Positions 31,765 through 43,900 of a stretch of 64,000 nt of DNA are shown in pieces. The notes under the pieces are model-generated. The model made no database searches. It was not told the origin of the DNA and worked only from the letters and a program-made list of their open reading frames with translations. A program made the position numbers and the translations under genes. The stretch spans positions 4,092,001 through 4,156,000 of the forward strand of contig OZ020254.1 in assembly GCA_963971285.1 (NCBI GenBank), given 5' to 3'. Origin of the DNA: Astropecten irregularis (Eukaryota; Echinodermata; Asteroidea; Paxillosida; Astropectinidae). Position 1 is the first letter of the stretch; the number at the start of each line of letters is the position of its first letter.

Positions 31765-32290
31765 GTCATTGGGCTACAATTTACATTCCTGAAACCATCT
31801 CAACTCCCTGGGGAGTATACAGCCCCGGCTGCTGTAAGGCGCACACAGGCTGACCAAGCACAAAGCCATCTCTACCCTCGACCTCGCAGGTACCCATGCA
31901 TTTACACCATGGTGAAGAGTAGCAATATGTGAGAAAGCATCTTGCCCCAGGACTCAAGCACCACTAGCTCATGGCTGGATTCGAACCTACCATCTGTAAA
32001 TTGACCACAAGATCTTGAGTATGACACACCAAGGGCCAATTTCATAGAGCTACTCAAGCACAACAATTGAAAAGTCTTCCTTGCTCAAACAGGATTACCA
32101 ACCAAATTTTCATGTGATATTTACTGGTTTTGACTTGTGTATTCAGCCATTGTTTTCTGAGCATAACATTCACAAGGAGTTTTGGCTGGCCCAGCATACA
32201 GGTTTTATTTACCAAGGTTTTTGGTGCTTAAGCAAATTTTGGTGCTTAGGCAGCTCTATGAAATTGGCCCCAGACCACTAGGCCACGGCA
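31765..32290 (-). mobile_element. SINE-2 (tRNA-derived) split by a MITE-A
   Basis: On the minus strand the head has GGTTCGAATCC as the B box, and the body matches 47578-47830 over about 240 bp (CTCAACTCCC, CAAGCACAAAG, CATCTCTACCCTC, ATCTTGCCC on the plus strand). The MITE at 32033-32271 interrupts between CACACCA and GACCACTAGG, which are contiguous in the other copy. Confidence 0.75.
32033..32271. mobile_element. MITE-A long form, nested, both ends intact
   Basis: GGGCCAATTTCATAGAGCTA ... TAGGCAGCTCTATGAAATTG then GCCCC. It serves as the reference for truncated copies at 7505 and 23693. The target duplication is at most 2-3 bp and ambiguous. Confidence 0.8.
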
Positions 32291-32979
32291 CCCCACATTG
32301 AGCTAATTATGCAACGACTCGTGCCATTACTTCCCCAGTCAAAACTACAAGTCTATTTTACAAATAAAATAAAGCATGAAAACCAGATAGCGTGATGCTC
32401 CTAATGTGACAATGGAATGAAAACAATAGAATAACATATAAATATATGTCTAAAATCCGAAAACTAAAAACCGAAAACTTTTCAAAAAATAAATATGTAC
32501 CCAAGCTATTACATGTATTATGCACTAAGACCGAAAGTTTGCAAATAAGAAAAGTTCTAAACTAGAGGTTGTGTCTGTTTAAAACAGAACACATGGCTTT
32601 TCCGCATATGATATAAAAAAATCGTCACAACCTTATACATACAAAGACATTTGATTAAGATATAAAGCTTTATCACCTTTAATCTTAGTCTTGAATTTGG
32701 TTGTGTTTGTGTCACTGAAGGAATTAGACCTTGCCTAACATTGACTTTTGGCGAAAGAATCATGATAATGATCCTAGCTCTTACCACTTTTGAATGAGGA
32801 GCTACTTCAAAAATCGTATGCGTTAAGCCTAGAAAAAATCATTCATCTGATAGCGACTATTGCGGCCGACAGATATTATGCATAATTTATGCACGCGCGC
32901 GATGTATAAAACAAAACTTGATAGATCAACTGGCACAATTCGGCTTCCGTACAACAACCACCGTTGTGCGCATGTCTTA

Positions 32980-33070
32980 GGCCGCGTTCCGTCGGCTGCA
33001 GTCAATGGCTAGTGTCTCTTATATGTAAGTGCGTAATTTGCAGCCGCAGCCAGAGAATTGGGACCCGGGC
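32980..33070. mobile_element. Family-C MITE, diverged
   Basis: GGCCGCGTTCC at the left and GCAGCCGCAGCCAGAGAATT then GGGACCCGGG at the right, with CTGCAGTCAATGGCT inside. The left arm is shortened. Confidence 0.6.
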
Positions 33071-34439
33071 TTACTTCGGGGTGCATTTTGGTCGTGTATC
33101 CTGTCTCAATTAAAGTGTTTACTATATACAGCTTGGAGGAGAACAATCTATTCATGACAAAAGTGTTATTCACGCCAAGTAAGTAATGAAATGAATGCTT
33201 TATGAAATGAAAATGTTTGTTTTTGTGTATATTTCAGTGAGTAGTGCGAGGTACGTGTACCATCTAAGTCTTTATGAACTAGCGTCTGTTGCGATTGCCA
33301 TAATATGTTTGAAGAGGAATTCGGTTAACAAATAATTTGAAGCAAACCAAAGGGTGTTCTTTCAATCTTTCGTCCATGGCCGGGGTAACGTCACTGAACG
33401 TTAGGCATACCATTCAACCTGTGCTGTGTAATGCATAATGTCTTCTTGTTGTGGTTCTGTTGTACTTGTACTACTCACTAGGCCTATGTGAACATGTAAA
33501 GCTATGCCTATGTTGAGTAGGTTGTATTATCTTCTACAGGTTTGCCTCATTTAGGATCTACCCATAGGGGCCTAGCAATGAATTTATTTGATAAATTAAA
33601 CACGGGTAGCCTAAAAAAGTAATAGTTAATAACAAATTGTTTTATTAATCATGATGTCCAGTATAAATTGGAGGAAATACTCCTCCATTGTATAATTTAG
33701 TTGATCCTACTGCATTACTAATAGTAGAAGTGGCAGTGTTGATGCAACAATAGTATTTCAGAATGTGTGATGAACATGGAGGAATAACGTTAGACAGTTT
33801 TTCCTTCATGATTCTGATATGAACTTATGAAGGTATTTTGATTGATTCTGGGGGACGTCTGCTTATATTAACAAATTTGTCCTTTTTTTGTTTACATAAC
33901 ATTATGTCCTACATACGTGTACATTATTTTGGTGTAGTCCCATGTAGCACACATTTTGACTGTTTGGTTTATACAGTGGCTAGGCCTACACATTGTAAAA
34001 AAGTGAGGAATTGAATGTAAGTGATCTTACTTGTGTTTGAATCATATTTAACATTTTATGTAAATTGAAGGAGTTTAAGTGAATGGTTTATATATTTCTG
34101 TTATTGAGTTGTTATGACTTATGAGTCTGTCAATGCCAATATTCGTAAAAAGACAATTATGATAATCATGATGATTTTTTTTTCTTACTTTTTTTTTGCA
34201 CTTTTTGAGTACACAAAAGTTATTCTTTTTGTTCTGATTATGTTTTGCTGCTTTGAAGTAATACCTGCACTTTATACTATACGTGGACATTATGTCACTT
34301 GTGTATGTCACTTGAACAGCATTTCAGTATAGAGGAAATCAAACAGTGTCTTTGTAACTTGTTAGCAATTATTATGAAAAACCTTGAACAAGATAGTGTA
34401 TGAATATGCTTTGAAATAAACAACTACGCAAGGCCTCGG

Positions 34440-34625
34440 AAGTTGACGGGAATTGCTCACGTCAAGAAGACCCAAGAAACCTGATTGAAGGAGGACTTGA
34501 ACCTGCAACCTCCCGGTTACTGAACCAGCACTCGACTGACCTGCATTTTCCAGCCCTACATTGGCAGTGTCCTAAATTGTACTTTTTTTGGATTTCAGTC
34601 AGAAGCTATGAAAGCTGACATTACT
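34440..34625 (-). mobile_element. SINE-1 copy, diverged
   Basis: On the minus strand: TTTCATAGCTTCTGACTG, then the GTGTCCCAAT-like block, CCAATGTAGGGCTGGAAAAT, B box GGTTCAAGTCC. It lies just upstream of the Helentron. Confidence 0.55.
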
Positions 34626-34959
34626 GTATGCTGCTATATCCGAAGGATCAATTTAATCATTGTAGCAACAAAACTTCAGGAATCTCCCAAAGGGGTCTGG
34701 CCTATCTCGTATCAAAACACTTTCAAATAAACCACCAGAACAGGAAGTGACATTAATTGATATTCAGACAACCGAAAACACTGATTGAAGTCATTTAAAG
34801 AAGAAGAACAAATCACTGACTGAAGCAGCTGAACCTGAAAAACACAAATGATTAAAAATAATATCAAAGACCACCCTCAATGATTGGGCCATCTTGCTAC
34901 AGTGTAAGTAGTGTGGATTAGGAAAACATCCCTTAAATGTGTTGTCCTTCTGATGTTTA

Positions 34960-37900
34960 ATGTTTATGTTTTTCTTTTCAATTTGTTTTCAGGACAAAAT
35001 GCCAAAGTACCAGCGAGCCAAGACGATGAAGGATGGGATGGGGATCTGGAGGATGAGGAAGCCAGTTCGAGGAGCATCTTTTTTCTCTAACACTTACATG
35101 TTTGTTGCTGACTTCTCTAGCCTTTCTTTGCTCAGCTCTTGTGTTTCTCACTCTATTTCTTGCTATTCCTCTTTCCTTTCCTTTCCCACTCAAGTCCACA
35201 CTGGGCTTGTGACTCAAGCACTCTTGCTTGAGGACGTTGTTGAGAACCAGGCTCCTGCGGTTCTCAGCAACAGCCATGCTGGTAAAATGAGAATGAAGTT
35301 GAATGATAAAAAGCGTTTGTCCCTAACCTTAAAGCGTTTGTCCCAGGCTTTAAAGCATTGTTTATGTCATACTTATACGATATGTAATCAGAAATATGTT
35401 GAAAGAACGAGTTTCAAGAAACCTGAGATGAGCCATGAGACCAACGGTGAGGTGAAGTTTGAGACGATTCATAAGACATGCCTTGAGGATGGATGTAAGA
35501 AGAGTCATGTGAGCGGTCATGAGGTAAGCAGTCATGAGGTAAGCAGTCATGAGGTAAGCAGTCATGAGGTAAGCAGTCATGAGGTAAGCAGTCATGAGGT
35601 AAGCAATCATGAGGTAAGCAGTCATGGGGTAAGCAATCATGAGGTAAGCAGTCATGAGGTAAGCAGTCATGAGGTAAGCAGTCATGAGGTAAGCAGTCAT
35701 GAGGTAAGCAGTCATGAGGTAAGCAATCATGAGGTAAGCAGTCATGAGGTAAGCAGTCATGAGGTAAGCAATCATGAGGTAAGCAGTCATGAGGTAAGCA
35801 GTCATGAGGTAAGCAGCTGTGGAATGATGCATATGATGGGCTGTGTGAAGAGATGTAAGTTGAGGTTTAGAAGGAGCCATGATAAGAGCCATATGAGAAG
35901 ATACAGGAGAGGTCAGGATAAGTGTAAGAACCAGGTGAGAGGTGTATTCACAATACCATTGAAGCAGAAGTGTCCTCGTACATTGAAGAGACAAGTGAAA
36001 GCAACATGTACATGTTCAAATAGTTGGAAGTGCCGTCAACAGAGAATTCTAAAGATTCTAGCATGCCAAACAACTGGATACACGGTTTCAAAGCGAGTAA
36101 GAATGACAAGAAAGGCCAGGAAACATGTGATGTATAATTACAGAAGAAATGGGAAATCAATTGAGCAGCGTATGTCAAAGGAGGACAGGCAAATACATGA
36201 GGAATTAAGGAAATCTACATGTTGTCATACAAGAAGATGTATTAGCAAAATTATCCATATGAGACGGACTGTAAACAGAAAGAGAGGACGGGGCAATGTC
36301 TGTGAAATTTCCAAAGGAGGCAACAAGAGAATTAAGACCTGTAAAGTGACAAAAGAGAAAGTCAAGGAACTGCAAACAGAGAATGATAATGCAAATGTGT
36401 GTTGGCTTTGTGATAAAAGTGATGAGTGTGGCAAAAGGATGATACAATGTGATAAATGTTGTGTGTGGTTTCATACTATTTGCAGTGGTATTTTGAATGT
36501 GAACGAACACTTGATTGGTAAAACATTCACTTGGGTTTGTTGTAAATGTGGACATAGTAATTACTGTGACACTTTGTTTCATAATTTTGGTATATGTACA
36601 GGTGAGAATCAGTTTGACATGCTTTACAGTGCAGTAGACCAGTGTTCAGGTGGATCTCTCGATCAAATGTCTGACAAGGAGAACAGAAGACACAATACAC
36701 CAAAGACAAGAAATGGGTATGTTAAACAAAGTACTGGAAAACACTTAATTAGACAACAAACTGGTGGTTACTTCTTAAGAAAGAGAAAATCAATTTCACC
36801 TAATACTTCAAGTAAAAAGGATAAATGTACTGATAATCCCAGAGAGTGTCCAAAAAAGTGTGAGAGACGTCAAAGTGAGAAATCCTTGCCCCACATTGAT
36901 GACACTAGACAAACAGAAAGTCACAGCAGAAACAAGGATGGCACTAAAAATGATGTCAAGAAAACTGGAATTAGATCTGTAAATAATGCAAGCAATTTTA
37001 ATGTGACAGGAATACATCCAAATACCAGAAGAAAGAGAAAGGTTGATGCAGATTTGAAGAATAGGATGAATGAAATGCAGTCTACTGATGTGGTAAAGCC
37101 TGCTAAAATACAGTGTTGTCAGACAGTGAATAGTAGACAAGCTGATCAATCAATCGTTGCACAAGGTAGTTGTCATCAAGGAGATGTACGGTTTGGAAGA
37201 AATATTGGAAAGCAATGTGTAGCCGTGTCCTTGAGTGCAATAATGAAAAGTCAGATAAAATGTATGAATAATTGGGGAAGGAATGACATGGACAATGTGC
37301 TTAACACTGGCAATGAACTGTATGGATTTTTGCAGCGAAGCTCAACTATGAATAATGATTATCTGCTTATCAATGAATTACCAACCGATTTGAATGTGTA
37401 TGAAAGCAACTTTAGCATGAATTATGCGGAACCTGTAGTAGGAACATTCAATGAACAGGATTCAACTTTGGCAGAGTTCAACATGATTTCACTGAAACTA
37501 GCTATAGAACAAACAATTCAGATATATCAAGCATGTTTCATATGTTTTCATGGAAATACTTTTGCAGTGATTTCCCACGGTGGAATTTATTATGTATTTG
37601 ATTCACATTCCAGAAGTGTTCATGGCCGTCAAGTTCAAGATGGGACAAGCATTTTGCAGCGTTCTTTGACATGGCAAGGTGTGTACAGGTATTGTACTGA
37701 ACTTGGACATTCTATGAATCTGTCTGATAGTGAGCAATTTGAAATTACAGGTGTTAATATTTGCATTAGTCATGACCTCAGTATATGTAGTGAGCAACAC
37801 AGTGACAATAGTAACAGTGCTCCCATCAGTAAATGTACACAAGGCGTAGAAACTCAATGTTTAAATGAGGCAATGGAGAGTAATAATACCCTAAACAATA

Positions 37901-40900
37901 AAGGAAATGATTGGGTTGAAGAAGATACAGCACACAGTGTTTTGTTTGATGATGTGCATGCCACTGGTTTTGATCATGAATTAAGTAATGGTGACAAGAG
38001 TGATAATGATTTAGAAATAATACAAGTTACTGAACCAGTTCCTTTGAACTTTTTGCCACTGACTAAAGAAATGAAGATAACATTGTGTCAAAAATTTGGT
38101 GTCAGTAAAGTATGTTTGAATACTAATAAGATTTCCACAAGATGTAAGAACATGGGAAGACCTGACACTGTAAGGAAGATAAGAGGTGATGGGAACTGTT
38201 TCTTTAGAGCCATTTCTTGTGCTATATCAGGAACTGAGGAAAATCATAGACATGTGAGAACTCTTACTGTTAATCATTTGCTGAAGTATGCTGATAAATT
38301 TAAGTGCTTTTTAAGAGAAGGTTTTTCTACAGTGGAAGATTATGTGGTTAGGCAGAGGTTGTTTCATAATGGTACATGGGCAACAGAAGTGGAAATCATA
38401 GCAATGGCTGACATGTTGGGTGTTGATTTATACACATATAGTGAGGCAAATAAGTGGTATTTGTTTTCTCGTTCATTCAGCAATACGGAGAGATTGTCAG
38501 ATTGTGGAATTTATTTGTATCATAGAAATGAAGTTCATTATGATTTAGTCATGAATGTTCATGAACTTGTTCCAAGTAATCAAGCTGAGAGTAATGAAAA
38601 CTACTGTAACAGAGATTTGATGTCTGAAAGTACCTGTACTAGAGACCCAGTCAGTAATGTTCATGTAAGTCAATGTGATGATAGAAAGGAAGATAAGCCA
38701 ACATATTCTCAGCGTAAGCGAAAGAGACGTAAACGTGTAAATGTGAGATTGAACCTGAAATTAAAGAGAGATAAAGCAAGAGAAAGATACAATAAGACAA
38801 AAATTGTAGAAGATAATATTGCGTACACGGAAAAGAAAAATTTGGCAAAGAGAAAGAAATATGCTAATTGTAACAAGTTCAGAGAAAATGTACTTAAAAA
38901 TGAGAGGAAAAAATATGCAGAAAATGGTGGTCAAAAAAGGAAATTGTTAAAGGAGAAGTATCACAAAGATAATGTGTATAGAGAAAGAAAGCTTAACCAT
39001 GACAAAACTAAGTATCACAAAGACAGAGTACATAGAGAAAGAAAAGTTCAGCGTGACAAAACTAAGTATCACACAGATAGTGTACTCAGAGAAAGAAAAG
39101 TTCAGCGTGACAAAACTAAGTATCACACAGATAGTGTACTCAGAGAAAGAACGCTTGATAGAGAAAAAGGGAAGTATCATAAGGATAGTGTCCATAGACA
39201 AGAAAAGATTCATCATGCCAAAGCCAGGTATTATGAAAATGCTGTATATAGACAGAAAACAATTAACAGTGCAAAAAATAAATATCACGGTAATCAAGTA
39301 TACAGAAATGCTGTCATTAATTCTATCAAGAAAAAGTATTGGAGTAATCATGTGTACAAAACAAATTTGATGAAAAAATTGAAATGCAAATATCACCAAG
39401 ATGCAAATTATCGTAAGAAAATTAAGCAGAGGGTTTTAAGAGAAAGACGTGTAAAATCTCAACAAGCAAGGAACATGAGGAATGTTATCAGAAATTGGAG
39501 GAATGAAGTGTCAACTGGACCTGAGTATGTTTGTGCTGTTTGTTGCAAACTTTTGTTTAAGAAACAAGTTGTTAGATGCAATAAAAAAAAATACAGCATT
39601 GTTAGTTGTATATCTGACAAATATTTACATAAATGTTTATGTACTGAAGAGTGTGGAAATGAATGTCTTGTATCAAAATCTAGCAGGTCTAGATTGTGGA
39701 TATGTTACACATGTCATAGGACATTATTGCAGAAGAAAGTACCTAAAGAAGCAAGTACAAATAATTTGGAATTGCTAAACATTCCGCAAGAATTGGATTG
39801 TTTGAATATATTAGAGGAACATCTCATTGCAATTAATATACCATTCATGAAAATGGTAGCCTTGCCGAAAGGTGGACAGAATGGAATACACGGTCCTGTT
39901 GTATGTGTACCATCTAACATTACAGATACGGTGACAGCATTGCCAAGATGCAAAAATGAAAATCAGTTAATTCGAATTAAGTTAAAGAGAAAATTAACTT
40001 ACAAAGGATATTATCAATATCAGTTTGTGACCAAGGAACATGTGGAAACTGCATTAAGCTATCTTAAGCAGAACAATGCATGGTATAAAGATATTGAAAT
40101 CAATTGTGATTGGAATGATCCCCTGTTAGATGATGAACATGATGAGGAACATGAAGATGAAATTGTACATGAATCTGATGAATCCAGTGTAAGTGATGAA
40201 GAAACAGATGAGGATCGTTTGTGTGGTATTCCACTTGATACATGCTTACAGCCTATAGATATTGGACAAGAAGTGCTTGATCAATACTTTGATGATGTAT
40301 TTTGTGTTGCACCTTGTGAAGGAAACAATCCAGTTAGAGTATTAATGGAGAAAGGTAATGAGGCTAAATGTTTTCCAGCATTATTCCCTGAAGGCTCACC
40401 TATATTTGATGATAAACGTGATGGAAAGCTGACACGCCTCAGATACTTTCATAATAGGTTGATGAATGCAGATAACAGATTTGCCAAATGTACTCAGTAT
40501 ATCTTTTATGCCCAGTATTTATCAGAAATTGAAAAGGTGATGTCTGGTGTATCAATTGCTATGCGTCAAAGTTCAGGCAAAAAACATTTTAGTCAGAATG
40601 TTAATTCTAGCATGATTAAGAATAGAGATCATTTAAATGATATTTTACAGTCTGATAGTGGGTATAGATTTATGAAACCAATTAGAGGTACACCGTCATA
40701 TTGGCAATCAACTCAGAGAGATGTCATGGCTATGATTAGACAACTTGGAATACCAACATGGTTTTGCTCATTTTCTGCAGCTGATATGAGATGGCCTGAA
40801 GTCATTAATACAATATTGAGACAACAAGGGGATTTCAGAACAATTGAAGATTTGGATTGGAATGATAAGTGTACAGTATTGAGAAGCAATCCAGTGACTG

Positions 40901-43900
40901 TGGCTAGAATGTTTGAACATCGATTTCATACATTTTTGAAAGATGTTATCATGTCTAGTGCAGAACCCATTGGCAAAGTCATGGACTATTTTTACCGAGT
41001 AGAATTCCAGCAAAGAGGATCTCCACACACACATTGTCTGTTTTGGATTGAAAATGCTCCAAGGTTGGATAAAGATGATGATGCTGATGTAATAAAATTC
41101 ATTGATAAATATATCAGTTGCAAGATGCCAACACAGGAAGAAGATGAGGAATTGAATGAAATAATCAGTCATGTACAGCTACATAGTAGGAAACATACCA
41201 AGTCTTGTAAGAAGAAGGGTTCTGAATGTAGATTTAATTTTCCAAGACCCCCATCTAATAGAACATTTATTGCCAGTTGTGATCCAGCTGATGAATGTAA
41301 TGATAAAGATTGTGAGCATGATGGATATAATCATGAAGAAAGTACATCCATTAGTAATGATGAAATGAAACGCAAAGCAGCCAAGGAATTATTGCAGTCA
41401 GTATGGAATGCAATCAAGGATGAGAATAGTCAACACATGTCAACATCTGAATTATTTCAAAGCATTAATATTACACAGACTGATTTTGAAAAAGCTAATG
41501 ATGTTTTGAGCAGGAAACCCACTATTGTTTTAAAGAGAGAGCCTCAACATGTATGGGTGAATCTGTATAATCCTGATTTAATAAGAGCCTGGAATGCTAA
41601 TATGGATATTCAATATATCACTGATGCATATGCCTGTGCAGCTTATGTAGTATCATACATGTCAAAGTCAGAACGAGAATTAGGACAGTTGATAGCACAT
41701 GCCCAGAGTGAGGCCAAAAAGGGGAATTTAGATGCTAGACAAAGTATGAAGGAAATTGGATGTGTGTATTTACACAATCGGGAATTATCAGCTCAGGAAG
41801 CAGTGTTTCGTGTTTGTGGTCTGAGGTTGAAAGAGGGTTCTAGAAAAGTGGAGTTTATACCTATAGGTGAAAATCCTGTACGAATGAGTTTGCCATTGAG
41901 TGTAATTCAGAATAAATGTGAAGATGATGATGATATTTTCATGACTAGTAGAGTTGATCGTTATAAAGCAAGGCCAGATATTGATGAATTTGATGACATG
42001 TGTCTGGCAAAATTTTGCTCAGAGTACAGAATTATTTATAATGGAGATACATGTAATATATCGAGAAAGTCACTAGTATATGCATTGAAACATGGTTTGG
42101 GTCACATACAGAAACGTACAAGAACTGAACCAGCAGTCATAAGATATCCAAGGTTTTCAGTGACTAAATATCCAGAGAAATATTACCACAGTATATTACA
42201 ACTGTTTCTTCCATATCATGTTGATGCTCAACTGAAGCCACCACAGTTTGATAATTATGAACAGTTTTATGAGAATGGTTCAGTTTGTCTAAATAACCAA
42301 ATGAAATCTGTAAGTGTTGTTGTTGAAAGTAATCGGTCTAAATTTGAGAAGAATGCTGAGGCTCTTGAAGCAGCTAAACAATATGTAGAAAAACATGGTA
42401 TGCAGGAAGATGCATGGGCTTTAATTTCCCCAATATCTGAGCAGGAAAGACTTGAATGTGAAGCAGAACGTGAGCCAGTATTACCAGAAGATGATGATTT
42501 GGATATTCCTGACCTACAATCTGACAAAAAGGACAAAGTGTGTAATATTGAGCCACATACAATGAAAATATCAAAGCAAGATGCACTAAGTTTATTGAGG
42601 TCATTGAATACACAGCAAAGACAAGTGTTTAATAAGATTCGTGACTGGTGTTTACAGAAGGTACAAGGCAAAAACCCTGAACCATTTCATGTGTTTATCA
42701 CTGGTGGAGCTGGAACTGGGAAAAGTCATTTGGTTAAATCAATACATTATGAAGCAACAAGACTCTTTACAAGAATGGTTAATAATCCTGATAATGTGTC
42801 TGTAATGATAACTGCACCTACTGGAGTAGCAGCTTTTAATATCAATGGAAGTACAATTCATAGTGCGTTGTCAATCCCTACTGATGCACGTTTGCCATAT
42901 CAGCCACTTGGTGAGGAGAAATTGAATACTTTGAGGAATGAATTGCAAGATCTTCAGATTGTTATTATTGATGAAATATCAATGGTTGATCATAAAATGT
43001 TGTGTTACATTCATGGACGTCTGCGACAGATTAAACAAACACGTGATCTCAAGCCTTTTGGAAAAGTGAGCATTTTAGCTGTTGGTGATTTTTATCAATT
43101 GCCTCCAGTCAAAGGGAAATCATTGTACCAGAGAGATATTACAGTAGATCTGTGGAATGATTGTTTTAAAAAAGTTGAGTTGAGGGAAATTATGAGACAA
43201 AAGGATGATATGCAGTTTGCTGAATCTTTGAATAGAATACGTGTCAGAGCTAAGCAAGATAAGTTATTGGATGAAGATGTGGCAATGTTACAATCACGAG
43301 AAACTGGAGAAGAGTGGGATGATGCTTTACATATATTTCCATGTAATAAACAGGTTGATGAATACAATAGGAAGATACTGTTTGCAAAGTGCAGTGATTA
43401 TTTCTGTATTTTAGCAAATGATTTCCAGAAAGAGTCCCATAAAAAGACAAGCCGAGTGAAAATACCCCCAAAATCATTGCGTACAACTTTGCCTGAATCA
43501 TTGTGGCTAGGTACTGGTGCTAGAGTAATGTTGGCAAAAAATCTTGATGTTTCTGATGGACTTGTTAATGGAGTACTTGGAACTGTTTGTGAAATCATTC
43601 TGTCACATGATGAATCTACCCCTGAATATATTCATATTGTATTTGATAGCGAAAGTGTTGGATCCAAAGTGAAAAGGAAAAGTGCAACAAATGCTGGATT
43701 TATTAGAATTCAAAGAGAAGAAGAACATATAAGCAAACAGTGGATAAGGCGACAATTTCCATTGAAATTAGCTTGGGCTTGTACAGTACATAAAGTACAA
43801 GGAGTGACTACAGACAGAGCAGTGGTGTCTCTTGAACGGACATTTTCACCAGGTCAAGCATATGTAGCACTAAGCAGAGTAACATCTCTAAATGGACTTG

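Larger units (their letters stand above)
27979..34959. other. ACTR1-Helentron intergenic region
   Basis: No coding exon recognised. It contains family-B, -C and -G MITEs, three tRNA-derived SINEs and one nested MITE (listed separately), and AT-rich DNA from 33100 to 34400 in which I see nothing specific. A TATAAAA at 32905 is isolated. Confidence 0.5.

Noticed and set aside
32905-32911. TATAAAA as a Helentron promoter
   Set aside because: It is 2 kb from the frame with repeats between, and no start site or first exon can be supported.
34960-35000. N-terminal signal peptide (MFMFFFSICF) on the Helentron protein
   Set aside because: These codons look like the polypyrimidine tract of a 3' splice site, and nuclear enzymes would not need one.
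35512-35814. CRISPR array
   Set aside because: Units are contiguous with no unique spacers, in a eukaryotic transposon coding frame.
35362-35994. Antisense 210-codon open frame rich in MTAYL repeats
   Set aside because: It is the reverse complement of the SHEVS repeat; a 15-bp repeat without stops keeps every such frame open.
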